From contig JBJMLS010000226.1 in the NCBI GenBank assembly GCA_045805185.1, positions 1-7,765 of the forward strand: DNA of 7,765 bases, in the 5' to 3' direction. Each line of letters starts with the position of its first letter. Positions within the stretch are counted from its first letter, which is position 1. This DNA is from JAHEYF01 sp045805185. Lineage in GTDB: Bacteria > Bacteroidota > Bacteroidia > B-17B0 > Aurantibacillaceae. The notes below the pieces were generated by a model, which ran no database searches, was not told the DNA's origin, and was given only the letters and a program-made list of their open reading frames with translations. A program made the translations under genes and the position numbers. Positions 1 through 6,608 of this stretch are shown piece after piece.

Positions 1-3000
1 ACCTTAACAGTATCATTCGGACATCCGTTCAGGTTCTGCGCCACAAGTGAAACAATATAAGTGCCGGGTAAAGTATAGATATGCGTGGTATTCGTATCTG
101 CCGAAATAGAGAGATCTCCATAGTTCCATACATAAGTAGTTGAATTGGTCGATGTATTGGCGAAGGAAACAGTGGCCGGTGTTCCGGTATAGGTTGTGGC
201 TCCGTTAAAACCCGCAAGTGGACTTTGATTTACTGTTACCAGTTGCGTCGCATTGGCGGAACAACCTCCGCTCGTAGCCGTTACGGAATATGTTACTGTA
301 GAATTTGGTGAAACATAAGGATTCTGGCAGCTGGTGCAGCTGATATTCGTTGCCGGCGTCCAGGTCCAGGCCGATCCGCCGTTCGCAGTTAATTGTATGC
401 TGTCGCCGGAACATACTGTGTTAGCCCCGTTAATTGAAACGGCCAGCGTATTGGAAACCGTAACTGTGATGGTTTGCGTGGTGCCATTGCAGGAACCATT
501 GGTTGGCGTAACGGTGTAATTATATACGCCAACACTTGCATTGGTAAAGATCACTGTATCATTTGCAGAAGTATTCAGAGAGGTCGAAGGGTTCCAGTTG
601 AATCCTGTTGCATTGGCGCTGCTGACAATAAGGGTAGCTGATCCGGGACAAATAGTTGTTGAGCCCTGTATCACGCTTAAAGTTGGCGTTGGTGTAACCG
701 TAATACCAAGCGCGCTTGAATTCGCAGTTGCTGTTGTAACGCAGCCGGCATTGGAAGTCATGGTAACTGTTACCTGGTCATTATTATTCAATGTGGAAGA
801 AGTAAAGGTAGAACTGGTTGCGCCTCCTACATTTGTTCCATTCACTTGCCACTGGTAAGCTGGCGCAGTTCCTCCATTCGTTGGGTTTGCGGTGAAAGTA
901 ACGGAAGCCCCGGTACAAATTGTTGATCCAGGCGCGGCCGTCACTGTAACCGCTGGCGTTAGCGGGGCGGAAACTACGATAGTATACGTTGTTGCTGTTG
1001 CTGTAGCCGGTGAAGGACAAACCGCATTGGAAGTCATCACGACTGTTACCTGGTCGTTATTTACTAAAGTAGATGAACTGAAATTTACGCCTGTCGCTCC
1101 GGCCACATTGCTTCCATTCACTTGCCATTGGTAAGTTGGCGTTGTTCCACCATTTGTTGGCGTAGCAGTGAATGTTACAGCTGTTGCCGCGCATATTGGG
1201 TTCACCGGACTGGCTGCTATTGTTACTGATGGGATAACGGAAGGCGTTACAATAACAGTAACTGCTGTTGAAGTAGCCGTTGAGGGAGATGGACAAGGAT
1301 CGTTGGAAGTCATGGTAACGGTTACCTGGTCATTGTTGTTAAGCGTTGTTGAAGTAAAAGTAGAATTCGTTGCTCCTGCTACATTGCTTCCATTCACTGC
1401 CCATTGGTAAGCAGGTATTGCTCCGCCATTGGTTGGATTAGCTGTGAAGGTAACAGAAGTTCCTGCGCAAAAAGCTCCTGCCGGCGCCGCTGATGCAGAG
1501 ACTGCCGGAACTGTAGTTGGCGTTATGGTGACGGTATAATCGGTAGCCGTAGCGGAAGCAGTTGTTACGCAACCTGCATTAGAGGTCAGTACTACCGACA
1601 CAAGATCATTATTACTTAAGGTAGCTGTTGTAAATGTAGCATTGGTAGCGCCTGCGACCGGCGTTCCATTCACCTGCCATTGGTAAGTTGGTGACGATCC
1701 TCCATTTGTCGGATTAGCGGTAAATGTAATGGAAGTTCCCGCGCAAACGGGGTTAACAGGAAGCGCCGAAACCGTAACAGCCGGAGTAACGGGAGCGGAA
1801 ACCTGAATTGTATAGATGTTTGAAGTATCATCTGCCGGCAAAGGACAAGGATCATTGGAAGTCATGATCACAGTTACCTGGTCATTATTGACTAAAGTAG
1901 AAGAAGTGAAATTCACGCCAGTCGCGCCTCCGACCGGTGTATTGTTTACCAGCCACTGGTATGCCGGCGCTGTACCGCCATTAGTTGGCGTCGCCGTAAA
2001 CGTTACTGCTGACGCGGCGCAGATCGGATTAGAAGGACTTGCATTAATAGTTACTGAAGGAATAACCAGTGGCAGAACATTCACGGTATAAACCGTCGAA
2101 GTATCGCTGGAAGGCGAAGGACAAGGATCGTTTGAAGTCATGACAACACTGATAACATCATTATCTGCCAGGGTCGATGATGTGAAATTCACATTTGTTT
2201 CTCCTGCAACCGGCGCATTGTTCACCAGCCATTGATAAGCCGGGGCCGCGCCGCCATTGGCAGGCGTGGCTGTAAAAGTAACCGCTGTTCCTGAACATAC
2301 CGGATTAAGGGGACTTGCTGCAATGGTAACCGATGGAATGACAGTAGGACTTACCGAAACCGTATAAGCTGTGGATGTTGCTCCTGTTGGGGAAACACAA
2401 GGATCATTAGAGGTCATGATAACTGTCACCTGGTCGTTATCGATCAAAGTAGAAGAAGTAAATGTAGAAGAGGTCGCGCCTCCAACATTGCTTCCATTTA
2501 CTGCCCACTGGTAAGTTGGCGTTGTTCCTCCGTTGGTCGGTGTTGCTGTAAAAGTAATTGAAGTTCCTGCACACACCGGGTTAACTGGACCTGCACTCAC
2601 TGATACGGCAGGTACCGCGGGCGCAGTAACAGTCATTGTATATCCTGGTGATGTTGCTCCTGTTGGAGAAACACAAGGGTCGTTCGAGGTCATGATAACT
2701 GTTACCTGATCATTGTTGGCTAAAGTTGAGGATGTAAATGTTGATGATGTTGCACCACCTACATTAGAACCATTTACCGCCCATTGGTAGGTTGGAACTG
2801 TCCCGCCATTGGTAGGAGTAGCTGTAAAGGTAACAGCGGTGCCGGCACATACCGGGTTAACAGGACTGGCACTCACGGAAACAGATGGAGTCGCCGGAGT
2901 AGTAATTGTTACCGTATAAGAATTGGTAGCGGTTGCGGGAGAAATGCAGGTAGCATTTGAGGTCACTACAACTGAAACCACATCGTTATTTGTTAAAGTT

Positions 3001-4085
3001 GAAGAAGTAAAGGTAGAACTTGTTGCGCCGCCAACATTAGTGGCGTTCACCGCCCATTGATAAGTTGGCCCTGCGCCTCCATTGGTCGGCGTTGCCGTAA
3101 ATGTAATTGCTGTTCCGGCACAAACCGGATTTATTGGGCTGGCAGTTACTGCTACCGAAGGAGTAACCGGGGCATTTACAGTGATCACCTGAGTAGTAGA
3201 ACCGTTTCCTGAAGCATTGGTAGCAGTTAATGTTACCGTATAGGTTCCCGCAGTAGTGAAAGTGGCGGTTACATTTTGAGTAATTGCATCCGGACTGAAA
3301 GATACGCCCGCGGCAGGATTAGATGACCAGGCCCATCCGGTGATCGGGCCATTGGTAGCGCTTCCGTTCAAACCAACAGTTCCGCCAGCGCATATTGTTG
3401 TGGCTGTGGTCGGCGTTATAGTGGCGACAGGAACCGCTGCTGCCGGAACAGTTAAAGTGATATCATCCACTGCAAATGAAGGATCATTTCCAACACCATC
3501 ATCATTATTCACCCAGCGGAAACCAATTTTAACATTCGGATTATTATTTGCGGAAGCCGGAAGTGCAACAGTTCTCGCGGTCCAGATTCCCTGCCCGCCA
3601 CAGCCGGTAAGCGTCTTTGGCATATTATCGATCTGCGCCCAGGTCGCTCCGTTGAAATACCACAAGGTTGCGTCATCTGTTGTTCCCTGTCCTCCTTCTA
3701 TATAATTAAAATTAACGCTGATAGTAGAGTTTCCTGTGCAATTGTATGTAGGCGACTCAGCTCTCCTGTTTGTTTGCGGACAAAACAAAAAACCGCATAA
3801 GCCTCCGGCATCATAAGCTGCTCCTCCCGTAGGATTAAACACGCTGGTAACATGCATTGTATTATTTCCATTATTGGCGACACCGCAACTTCCTGGCGCA
3901 ATGCCTCCACCCTCATTTGCCGAAACATTAAAAAAATTGGGATCAGCGCCCTCGGCACCGGTGACCACATTCAGCGACCAACCTGCTCCTCCGGAGGTCC
4001 AGTTCTCTGAATAAATAACCGTTTGCGCTTTCAATGAAGCAACACAGGAAAAGGCAAGAAATGAAAGAAGTATAAATTTCTTCAT
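1..4085 (-). CDS. Giant secreted PKD/Ig-like repeat surface protein, 3' end beyond window
   Basis: This frame is open from the ATG at 4085-4083 to the window edge: 1361 codons plus two bases, checked codon by codon with no stop. Residues 1-20 form a signal peptide (MKKFILLSFLAFSCVASLKA, then Q21). Residues about 22-213 look like a MAM/jelly-roll carbohydrate-binding-type domain, with Cys 67, 97, 102, 116 and 162 and a closing FAVDDITL motif (204-211). A PKD-like domain follows (about 216-305, AGTYTVTLTATN). Nine tandem Ig-like modules come next (about 307-1133), then two Ig-like domains (about 1134-1216 and 1217-1287) and a PKD domain (about 1288-1361, with WNYGD and LPGTYIVSLVA). Such proteins in Bacteroidota are exported adhesins or gliding-associated proteins, commonly with a C-terminal type IX secretion sorting domain. 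That end lies outside the window, so the type IX route is inference. The gene is 72 bases downstream of the acyl-CoA reductase on the same strand. The exact ligand cannot be told. Confidence 0.93.
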   Translation of the reverse strand, partial: MKKFILLSFLAFSCVASLKAQTVIYSENWTSGGAGWSLNVVTGAEGADPNFFNVSANEGGGIAPGSCGVANNGNNTMHVTSVFNPTGGAAYDAGGLCGFLFCPQTNRRAESPTYNCTGNSTISVNFNYIEGGQGTTDDATLWYFNGATWAQIDNMPKTLTGCGGQGIWTARTVALPASANNNPNVKIGFRWVNNDDGVGNDPSFAVDDITLTVPAAAVPVATITPTTATTICAGGTVGLNGSATNGPITGWAWSSNPAAGVSFSPDAITQNVTATFTTAGTYTVTLTATNASGNGSTTQVITVNAPVTPSVAVTASPINPVCAGTAITFTATPTNGGAGPTYQWAVNATNVGGATSSTFTSSTLTNNDVVSVVVTSNATCISPATATNSYTVTITTPATPSVSVSASPVNPVCAGTAVTFTATPTNGGTVPTYQWAVNGSNVGGATSSTFTSSTLANNDQVTVIMTSNDPCVSPTGATSPGYTMTVTAPAVPAVSVSAGPVNPVCAGTSITFTATPTNGGTTPTYQWAVNGSNVGGATSSTFTSSTLIDNDQVTVIMTSNDPCVSPTGATSTAYTVSVSPTVIPSVTIAASPLNPVCSGTAVTFTATPANGGAAPAYQWLVNNAPVAGETNVNFTSSTLADNDVISVVMTSNDPCPSPSSDTSTVYTVNVLPLVIPSVTINASPSNPICAASAVTFTATPTNGGTAPAYQWLVNNTPVGGATGVNFTSSTLVNNDQVTVIMTSNDPCPLPADDTSNIYTIQVSAPVTPAVTVSALPVNPVCAGTSITFTANPTNGGSSPTYQWQVNGTPVAGATNATFTTATLSNNDLVSVVLTSNAGCVTTASATATDYTVTITPTTVPAVSASAAPAGAFCAGTSVTFTANPTNGGAIPAYQWAVNGSNVAGATNSTFTSTTLNNNDQVTVTMTSNDPCPSPSTATSTAVTVIVTPSVIPSVTIAASPVNPICAATAVTFTATPTNGGTTPTYQWQVNGSNVAGATGVNFSSSTLVNNDQVTVVMTSNAVCPSPATATATTYTIVVSAPLTPAVTVTAAPGSTICTGASVTFTANPTNGGTAPAYQWQVNGTNVGGATSSTFTSSTLNNNDQVTVTMTSNAGCVTTATANSSALGITVTPTPTLSVIQGSTTICPGSATLIVSSANATGFNWNPSTSLNTSANDTVIFTNASVGVYNYTVTPTNGSCNGTTQTITVTVSNTLAVSINGANTVCSGDSIQLTANGGSAWTWTPATNISCTSCQNPYVSPNSTVTYSVTATSGGCSANATQLVTVNQSPLAGFNGATTYTGTPATVSFANTSTNSTTYVWNYGDLSISADTNTTHIYTLPGTYIVSLVAQNLNGCPNDTVK
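687..3167 (-). repeat. Nine tandem Ig-like coding repeats, 276-base period
   Basis: Nine in-frame units lie inside the giant surface protein. Reading in the coding direction they are 3167-2895, 2894-2619, 2618-2343, 2342-2067, 2066-1791, 1790-1515, 1514-1239, 1238-963 and 962-687. Unit edges are my choice, but the phase is not: the first Cys codon of each unit starts at 3120, 2847, 2571, 2295, 2019, 1743, 1467, 1191 and 915, a spacing of 273 once and 276 seven times. The invariant Trp of the YQW motif sits at 3054, 2781, 2505, 2229, 1953, 1677, 1401, 1125 and 849. The unit consensus is roughly NPVCAGTAVTFTATPTNGG, then YQWxVN, GxTxxxFTSSTL, NNDQVTVxMTSNDPC and a T/V/P/S-rich linker. Units diverge at the base level while keeping length, so copies are not all recent. 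Structurally they resemble the Ig-like domains often found in CHU_C-type proteins; that family label is from memory. Confidence 0.95.
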
Positions 4086-4123
4086 GTGAATATGAGTTGT
4101 TAAAGGATAAATTTAACAAATAT

Positions 4124-4140
4124 TATTGTTTTACACAATA
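4124..4140 (-). other. Short AT-rich hairpin between the reductase and the giant repeat gene
   Basis: In the 72-base gap (4086-4157), TATTGT and ACAATA form a perfect 6-base inverted repeat around a 5-base loop. No T-run follows it on either strand, so it is a poor intrinsic terminator and could be chance in AT-rich DNA. On the minus strand the near-consensus TAATATTTG overlaps its 3' arm; it has one base too many between TA and TTTG to match TAnnTTTG. I cannot tell from this gap whether the giant gene has its own promoter or is read through from the reductase. Confidence 0.2.
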
Positions 4141-4157
4141 CTATTCAGAGAAGAATT

Positions 4158-5201
4158 TTACAGTTTATTTAAAAACTCAAGGGTGTTAACATTGTCCGCA
4201 AAATCCGAAACTCCAGGACATTGGCTCTGCCCGAAGCTCACCGAATTGATTACTGCCTCCTCCCTTGCAACCACGCATTGGATCTCTCCGGCATGCTGCT
4301 TTAATTTTTCCTTAGCCTCAGCAAGGTTTTTATAATTCTCATAAAAGAGTACGGACACGGGCGAAGAAAAACCCGGATCCTCTTTAATCATCAGGAAATT
4401 ATTATCGAGGAACTTAACGCTGTCGAGCAAATAAATGGCCCGGTTGTATTCATAATTATTAGCGTATTTTTTATTGTCGATCACTTTTCCAAAATCAAAC
4501 ACAGCCTCAAAAAGTGGATCGAAAACATAGCCTTCAGGAACCAGGACTTTATTTACGTTCCTGCACCCGAGTCCGAAATAATCAAAAATGTCGTGCCCGA
4601 GCAATTTTAATTCCTCTGTTGTTTCATCTCCGGTCAGCAAAGCTACCGATGTCCTGCTCCTGCGGATGATGTTCGGATACTTCCCAAAATAATACTCAAA
4701 GTAACGCGCCGAATTGTTGCTGCCTGTAGCAATAACAGCGTCAAAACCGCTCAGCCTGTTCTCTGCAAATTCTATTCTCCCTGCAAAACCCGGCTCAAAA
4801 TAGATAAGCATTCCGGCAAGAAATGGAATAAGCGCCGGGTCATCACCCGATACTTTGATCAGGACAGTGTGACCTGAAAGCAGTACGCACAACAGATCAT
4901 GGAATCCAACCGCAGGAATATTTCCTGCCATGATGACCGCTACTTTTTTAGGCTTTTTGGGATCGTTGATACCAGCAGTAAATTCATTCAGGCTTTTCTC
5001 TTCCAGCATCCGCTCAATTCCCTGCAAGGCTCTTCTTACATTTTCCTCTGTGAACCAGCCATTATAAATGTAACTGGCATGGATCACTTTTTCAAGATCA
5101 GTGTAAAATCTCTGTTGTTTCGGCTCAGGCTTGCCTAACCTGAAATCGGCTAAAAATTTGCTTAGTTTAACGAAGGCACTGGTGCGTTGCTGTACTGTCA
5201 T
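4158..5201 (-). CDS. LuxC-family acyl-CoA reductase
   Basis: This 347-residue protein matches the acyl-CoA reductase (LuxC) branch of the aldehyde dehydrogenase superfamily. The family reduces an acyl thioester to the aldehyde with NAD(P)H through an acyl-enzyme on a cysteine. Visible landmarks are a nucleotide-binding strand region VAVIMAGNIPAVGFHDL (87-103), VLIKVSGDDP (113-122), ATGSNNSARYFEYYF (158-172), RRSRTSVALLTGDE (180-193) and the likely catalytic cysteine C213 in FGLGCRNVNKV. The protein is shorter than vibrio LuxC (about 480 residues), as I recall being usual for the Bacteroidota form. The ATG at 5201 is the first in frame and gives a typical N-terminus. No signal peptide or membrane segment is seen, so it should be cytosolic. 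It is divergent from the ferredoxin gene with a 56-base shared control region, which suggests co-regulation. No luxA/B/D/E gene is nearby; the physiological acyl substrate is unknown. Confidence 0.88.
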   Translation of the reverse strand: MTVQQRTSAFVKLSKFLADFRLGKPEPKQQRFYTDLEKVIHASYIYNGWFTEENVRRALQGIERMLEEKSLNEFTAGINDPKKPKKVAVIMAGNIPAVGFHDLLCVLLSGHTVLIKVSGDDPALIPFLAGMLIYFEPGFAGRIEFAENRLSGFDAVIATGSNNSARYFEYYFGKYPNIIRRSRTSVALLTGDETTEELKLLGHDIFDYFGLGCRNVNKVLVPEGYVFDPLFEAVFDFGKVIDNKKYANNYEYNRAIYLLDSVKFLDNNFLMIKEDPGFSSPVSVLFYENYKNLAEAKEKLKQHAGEIQCVVAREEAVINSVSFGQSQCPGVSDFADNVNTLEFLNKL

Positions 5202-5215
5202 ATCAGGAATAAGCG

Positions 5216-5223
5216 TATATTTG
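5216..5223 (+). promoter_or_regulatory. Candidate -7 element for the ferredoxin gene
   Basis: TATATTTG matches the Bacteroidota -7 consensus TAnnTTTG exactly. Transcription would start near 5230 and leave a leader of about 28 bases before the ATG at 5258. A TTG is present at 5187-5189, but 26 bases separate it from the -7 box, longer than the usual 19-21, so the -33 element is weak or absent. The leader just before the ATG is A-rich (AAGTAAAA) without a Shine-Dalgarno sequence, as is common in this phylum. Confidence 0.48.
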
Positions 5224-5242
5224 CAAAGAATTTTACAGGGAA

Positions 5243-5250
5243 CAAAACTA
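5243..5250 (-). promoter_or_regulatory. Candidate -7 element for the acyl-CoA reductase
   Basis: Read on the minus strand this is TAGTTTTG, an exact match to the Bacteroidota primary-sigma -7 consensus TAnnTTTG. It would place transcription start near 5236 and leave about 35 bases before the ATG at 5201. No good TTG -33 element lies 19-21 bases upstream, so it is a candidate rather than a certain promoter. Confidence 0.42.
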
Positions 5251-5257
5251 AGTAAAA

Positions 5258-5605
5258 ATGGCTATTAAAATCACTGATGAATGCATTAATTGCGGCGCCT
5301 GTGAACCGGAGTGTCCGAATAATGCGATCTACGAAGGGGGAGCAGAATGGCGTTTTGCCGATGGAACCGGCGTAAAAGGAACTTTCCATTCTAAAAGCGG
5401 TCTTACCGTTGACGCGGAAGATCCTCAAACGCCGAAATCAATGGACCTTTATTATATTGTAAGCGATAAATGTACAGAATGTGTGGGATTTCATGACGAA
5501 CCCCAATGCGCCGCCGTTTGCCCGGTAGATTGCTGTGTAGACGATGAGGACCACCGCGAAACAAAAGAAGAACTCCTGGAGAAAAAAGGATCGCTTCACG
5601 TATAA
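5258..5605 (+). CDS. 2[4Fe-4S] dicluster ferredoxin
   Basis: A 115-residue acidic cytosolic electron carrier. The first cluster motif is C9-x2-C12-x2-C15-x3-C19-P. The second is C72-x2-C75-x8-C84-x3-C88-P, the expanded spacing seen in Allochromatium vinosum-type ferredoxins, which tend to have very low potential clusters. Each motif's last Cys normally serves the other cluster. An extra Cys pair (C92, C93) follows the second motif. Between the motifs, residues about 26-66 form a segment (AEWRFADGTGVKGTF and onward) much longer than in small clostridial ferredoxins. The C-terminus is a charged tail (DDEDHRETKEELLEKK). The gene is divergent from the acyl-CoA reductase and followed 20 bases later by an intrinsic terminator, so it looks like a single-gene transcript. 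Its redox partner is not shown by the sequence; the reductase is a candidate only by position. Confidence 0.95.
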   Translation: MAIKITDECINCGACEPECPNNAIYEGGAEWRFADGTGVKGTFHSKSGLTVDAEDPQTPKSMDLYYIVSDKCTECVGFHDEPQCAAVCPVDCCVDDEDHRETKEELLEKKGSLHV

Positions 5606-5625
5606 AATGAACAAATCATTTCAGA

Positions 5626-5660
5626 AAGCCATTCAACAGACTGTGAATGGCTTATTTTTT
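5626..5660 (+). terminator. Intrinsic terminator after the ferredoxin gene
   Basis: AAGCCATTCA (5626-5635) and TGAATGGCTT (5644-5653) form a perfect 10-base stem with an 8-base loop, followed by ATTTTTT (5654-5660). It begins 20 bases after the ferredoxin stop. There is no T-run on the other side, so it acts in the plus direction only. It also argues against translation of the next gene from the ATG at 5607, which would place this hairpin inside its coding sequence. Confidence 0.85.
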
Positions 5661-5708
5661 GTCCCTGCCATATTGCAACAAAAATCCCGGAACTGCGTTA
5701 GCTATAAA

Positions 5709-6608
5709 GTGAAGAATTTACTGAACATATTTTTTCTGCTGACCACCTTTACTTTTTGTATACAGGCCCAAAGCCTTTCCGACAAGGATCTTGCTTATTT
5801 TAAGAAATACGAGGACAGCCTGAAGAAAATGCAGAAACCGCTGTTCTTCGCAAAAAGTGATTCTATTAAACTGAAGACCAACAAACAGTTCATGGATCTT
5901 CTCGAAGAAGTATTGCTCAATAACCTTTCCTTTGAATTTCCTTTTGATTCCCTGCAGGAGATCGCGCGCCTGAGCTCTCCTGACAATAAGTTCCGCATCA
6001 TTAACTGGAACATCGCTAAAAGTGATGGCACATGTTCCTACTTTGGATTTATACAGGCCCTGCATCCCAAGACCAACAAATATGAGCTTTACCCGCTTGT
6101 GGATAAATCGCAGACGGTAAAGAGTCCGGAGACCTACGTGGGCGACAATACAAAATGGTTTGGTATGCTCTACTATAGGATCATTCCCTGCGATGGTTAT
6201 TATACGCTCCTGGGATGGGATGGGAACGACAAGCTTACCGCGCGTAAATTCATTGATGTGCTCAGCTTTAAACCTGATGGGAGCCCGGCTTTTGGAAAGG
6301 AAGTTTTTAAAATGCCAAAGAAAAATCCGAAGCGGGTAATGTTCGAGTATTCTTCAGAAATCGTCATGTCCTTAAAGTATCATGAAGACAAAAATATGAT
6401 CGTATTCGATCACCTGGCTCCAAAGGATCCGATCATGGAGGGACAGTACCAGTTTTACGGTCCGGATTTCAGCTTCGACGGTTTTAAATACAGCAAGGGA
6501 AAATGGAAATACGAGGACGATGTCGACATTAAGAACCTGAAGAATAAGAACGATACGGTTAAGCACGATAAAGACAAAAAAGACAAGCCCGTTTACACGC
6601 CTAAGTAA
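5709..6608 (+). CDS. Conserved exported protein of unknown function
   Basis: With a GTG start at 5709 the product is 299 residues and opens with a signal peptide, MKNLLNIFFLLTTFTFCIQA then Q21. Longer starts (ATG at 5607 or 5544) would put 34 or more residues in front of the hydrophobic core, span the ferredoxin terminator and, for 5544, overlap the ferredoxin gene, so I reject them. The mature protein begins with a charged helical stretch (about 24-75). A compact domain follows with FEFPFDSLQEIARLSSPD (75-92), KFRIINWNI (94-102), WFGMLYYRI (150-158), YYTLLGWDGND (164-174), MSLKY (220-224), IVFDHLAP (231-238) and YGPDFSFDGF (250-259). It ends in a Lys/Asp-rich tail (about 278-299). I recognise these motifs as those of a widespread Bacteroidota family of uncharacterised secreted or periplasmic proteins; no catalytic motif is evident. 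Its own promoter is expected between 5660 and 5709, but no clear TAnnTTTG is present. Confidence 0.82.
   Translation: MKNLLNIFFLLTTFTFCIQAQSLSDKDLAYFKKYEDSLKKMQKPLFFAKSDSIKLKTNKQFMDLLEEVLLNNLSFEFPFDSLQEIARLSSPDNKFRIINWNIAKSDGTCSYFGFIQALHPKTNKYELYPLVDKSQTVKSPETYVGDNTKWFGMLYYRIIPCDGYYTLLGWDGNDKLTARKFIDVLSFKPDGSPAFGKEVFKMPKKNPKRVMFEYSSEIVMSLKYHEDKNMIVFDHLAPKDPIMEGQYQFYGPDFSFDGFKYSKGKWKYEDDVDIKNLKNKNDTVKHDKDKKDKPVYTPK

Noticed and set aside
541..2091. Plus-strand open frames at 541-858, 892-1134, 1168-1410 and 1816-2091 that encode similar peptides (VTVTWSLL and related)
   Set aside because: They are the antisense of the tandem Ig-like repeats, which is why they resemble one another. The minus frame is continuous across all of them and carries clear domains and a signal peptide.
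687..3167. CRISPR array or other non-coding tandem repeat
   Set aside because: The 276-base units are protein-coding, in phase, diverged at synonymous positions and without spacer architecture.
205..3970. Other short frames inside the giant gene (205-414, 784-1020, 1057-1296, 1670-1855 and 3698-3970 minus; 334-519 and 3340-3705 plus)
   Set aside because: They are out of frame with the verified 1361-codon frame, are low-complexity or atypical, and lack independent gene signals.
4111..4125. TAATATTTG (minus strand) as a -7 promoter for the giant repeat gene
   Set aside because: It has one base too many for TAnnTTTG and no TTG at 19-21 bases upstream, so it cannot be told from chance in AT-rich DNA.
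4158..5201. Bioluminescence (lux) operon
   Set aside because: Only the LuxC-like reductase is present; the neighbours are a ferredoxin and a surface protein, not luciferase, transferase or synthetase genes.
5198..5428. Minus-strand frame 5198-5428 and plus-strand frames 4126-4335 and 4899-5138
   Set aside because: They are shadows lying across or opposite the ferredoxin and acyl-CoA reductase genes, which have strong family motifs.
5544..5708. Extended N-terminus (MRTTAKQKK... or MNKSFQKA...) for the 5709-6608 gene
   Set aside because: It would overlap the ferredoxin gene and/or contain the intrinsic terminator, and it would bury a good signal peptide 34 or more residues inside the protein.
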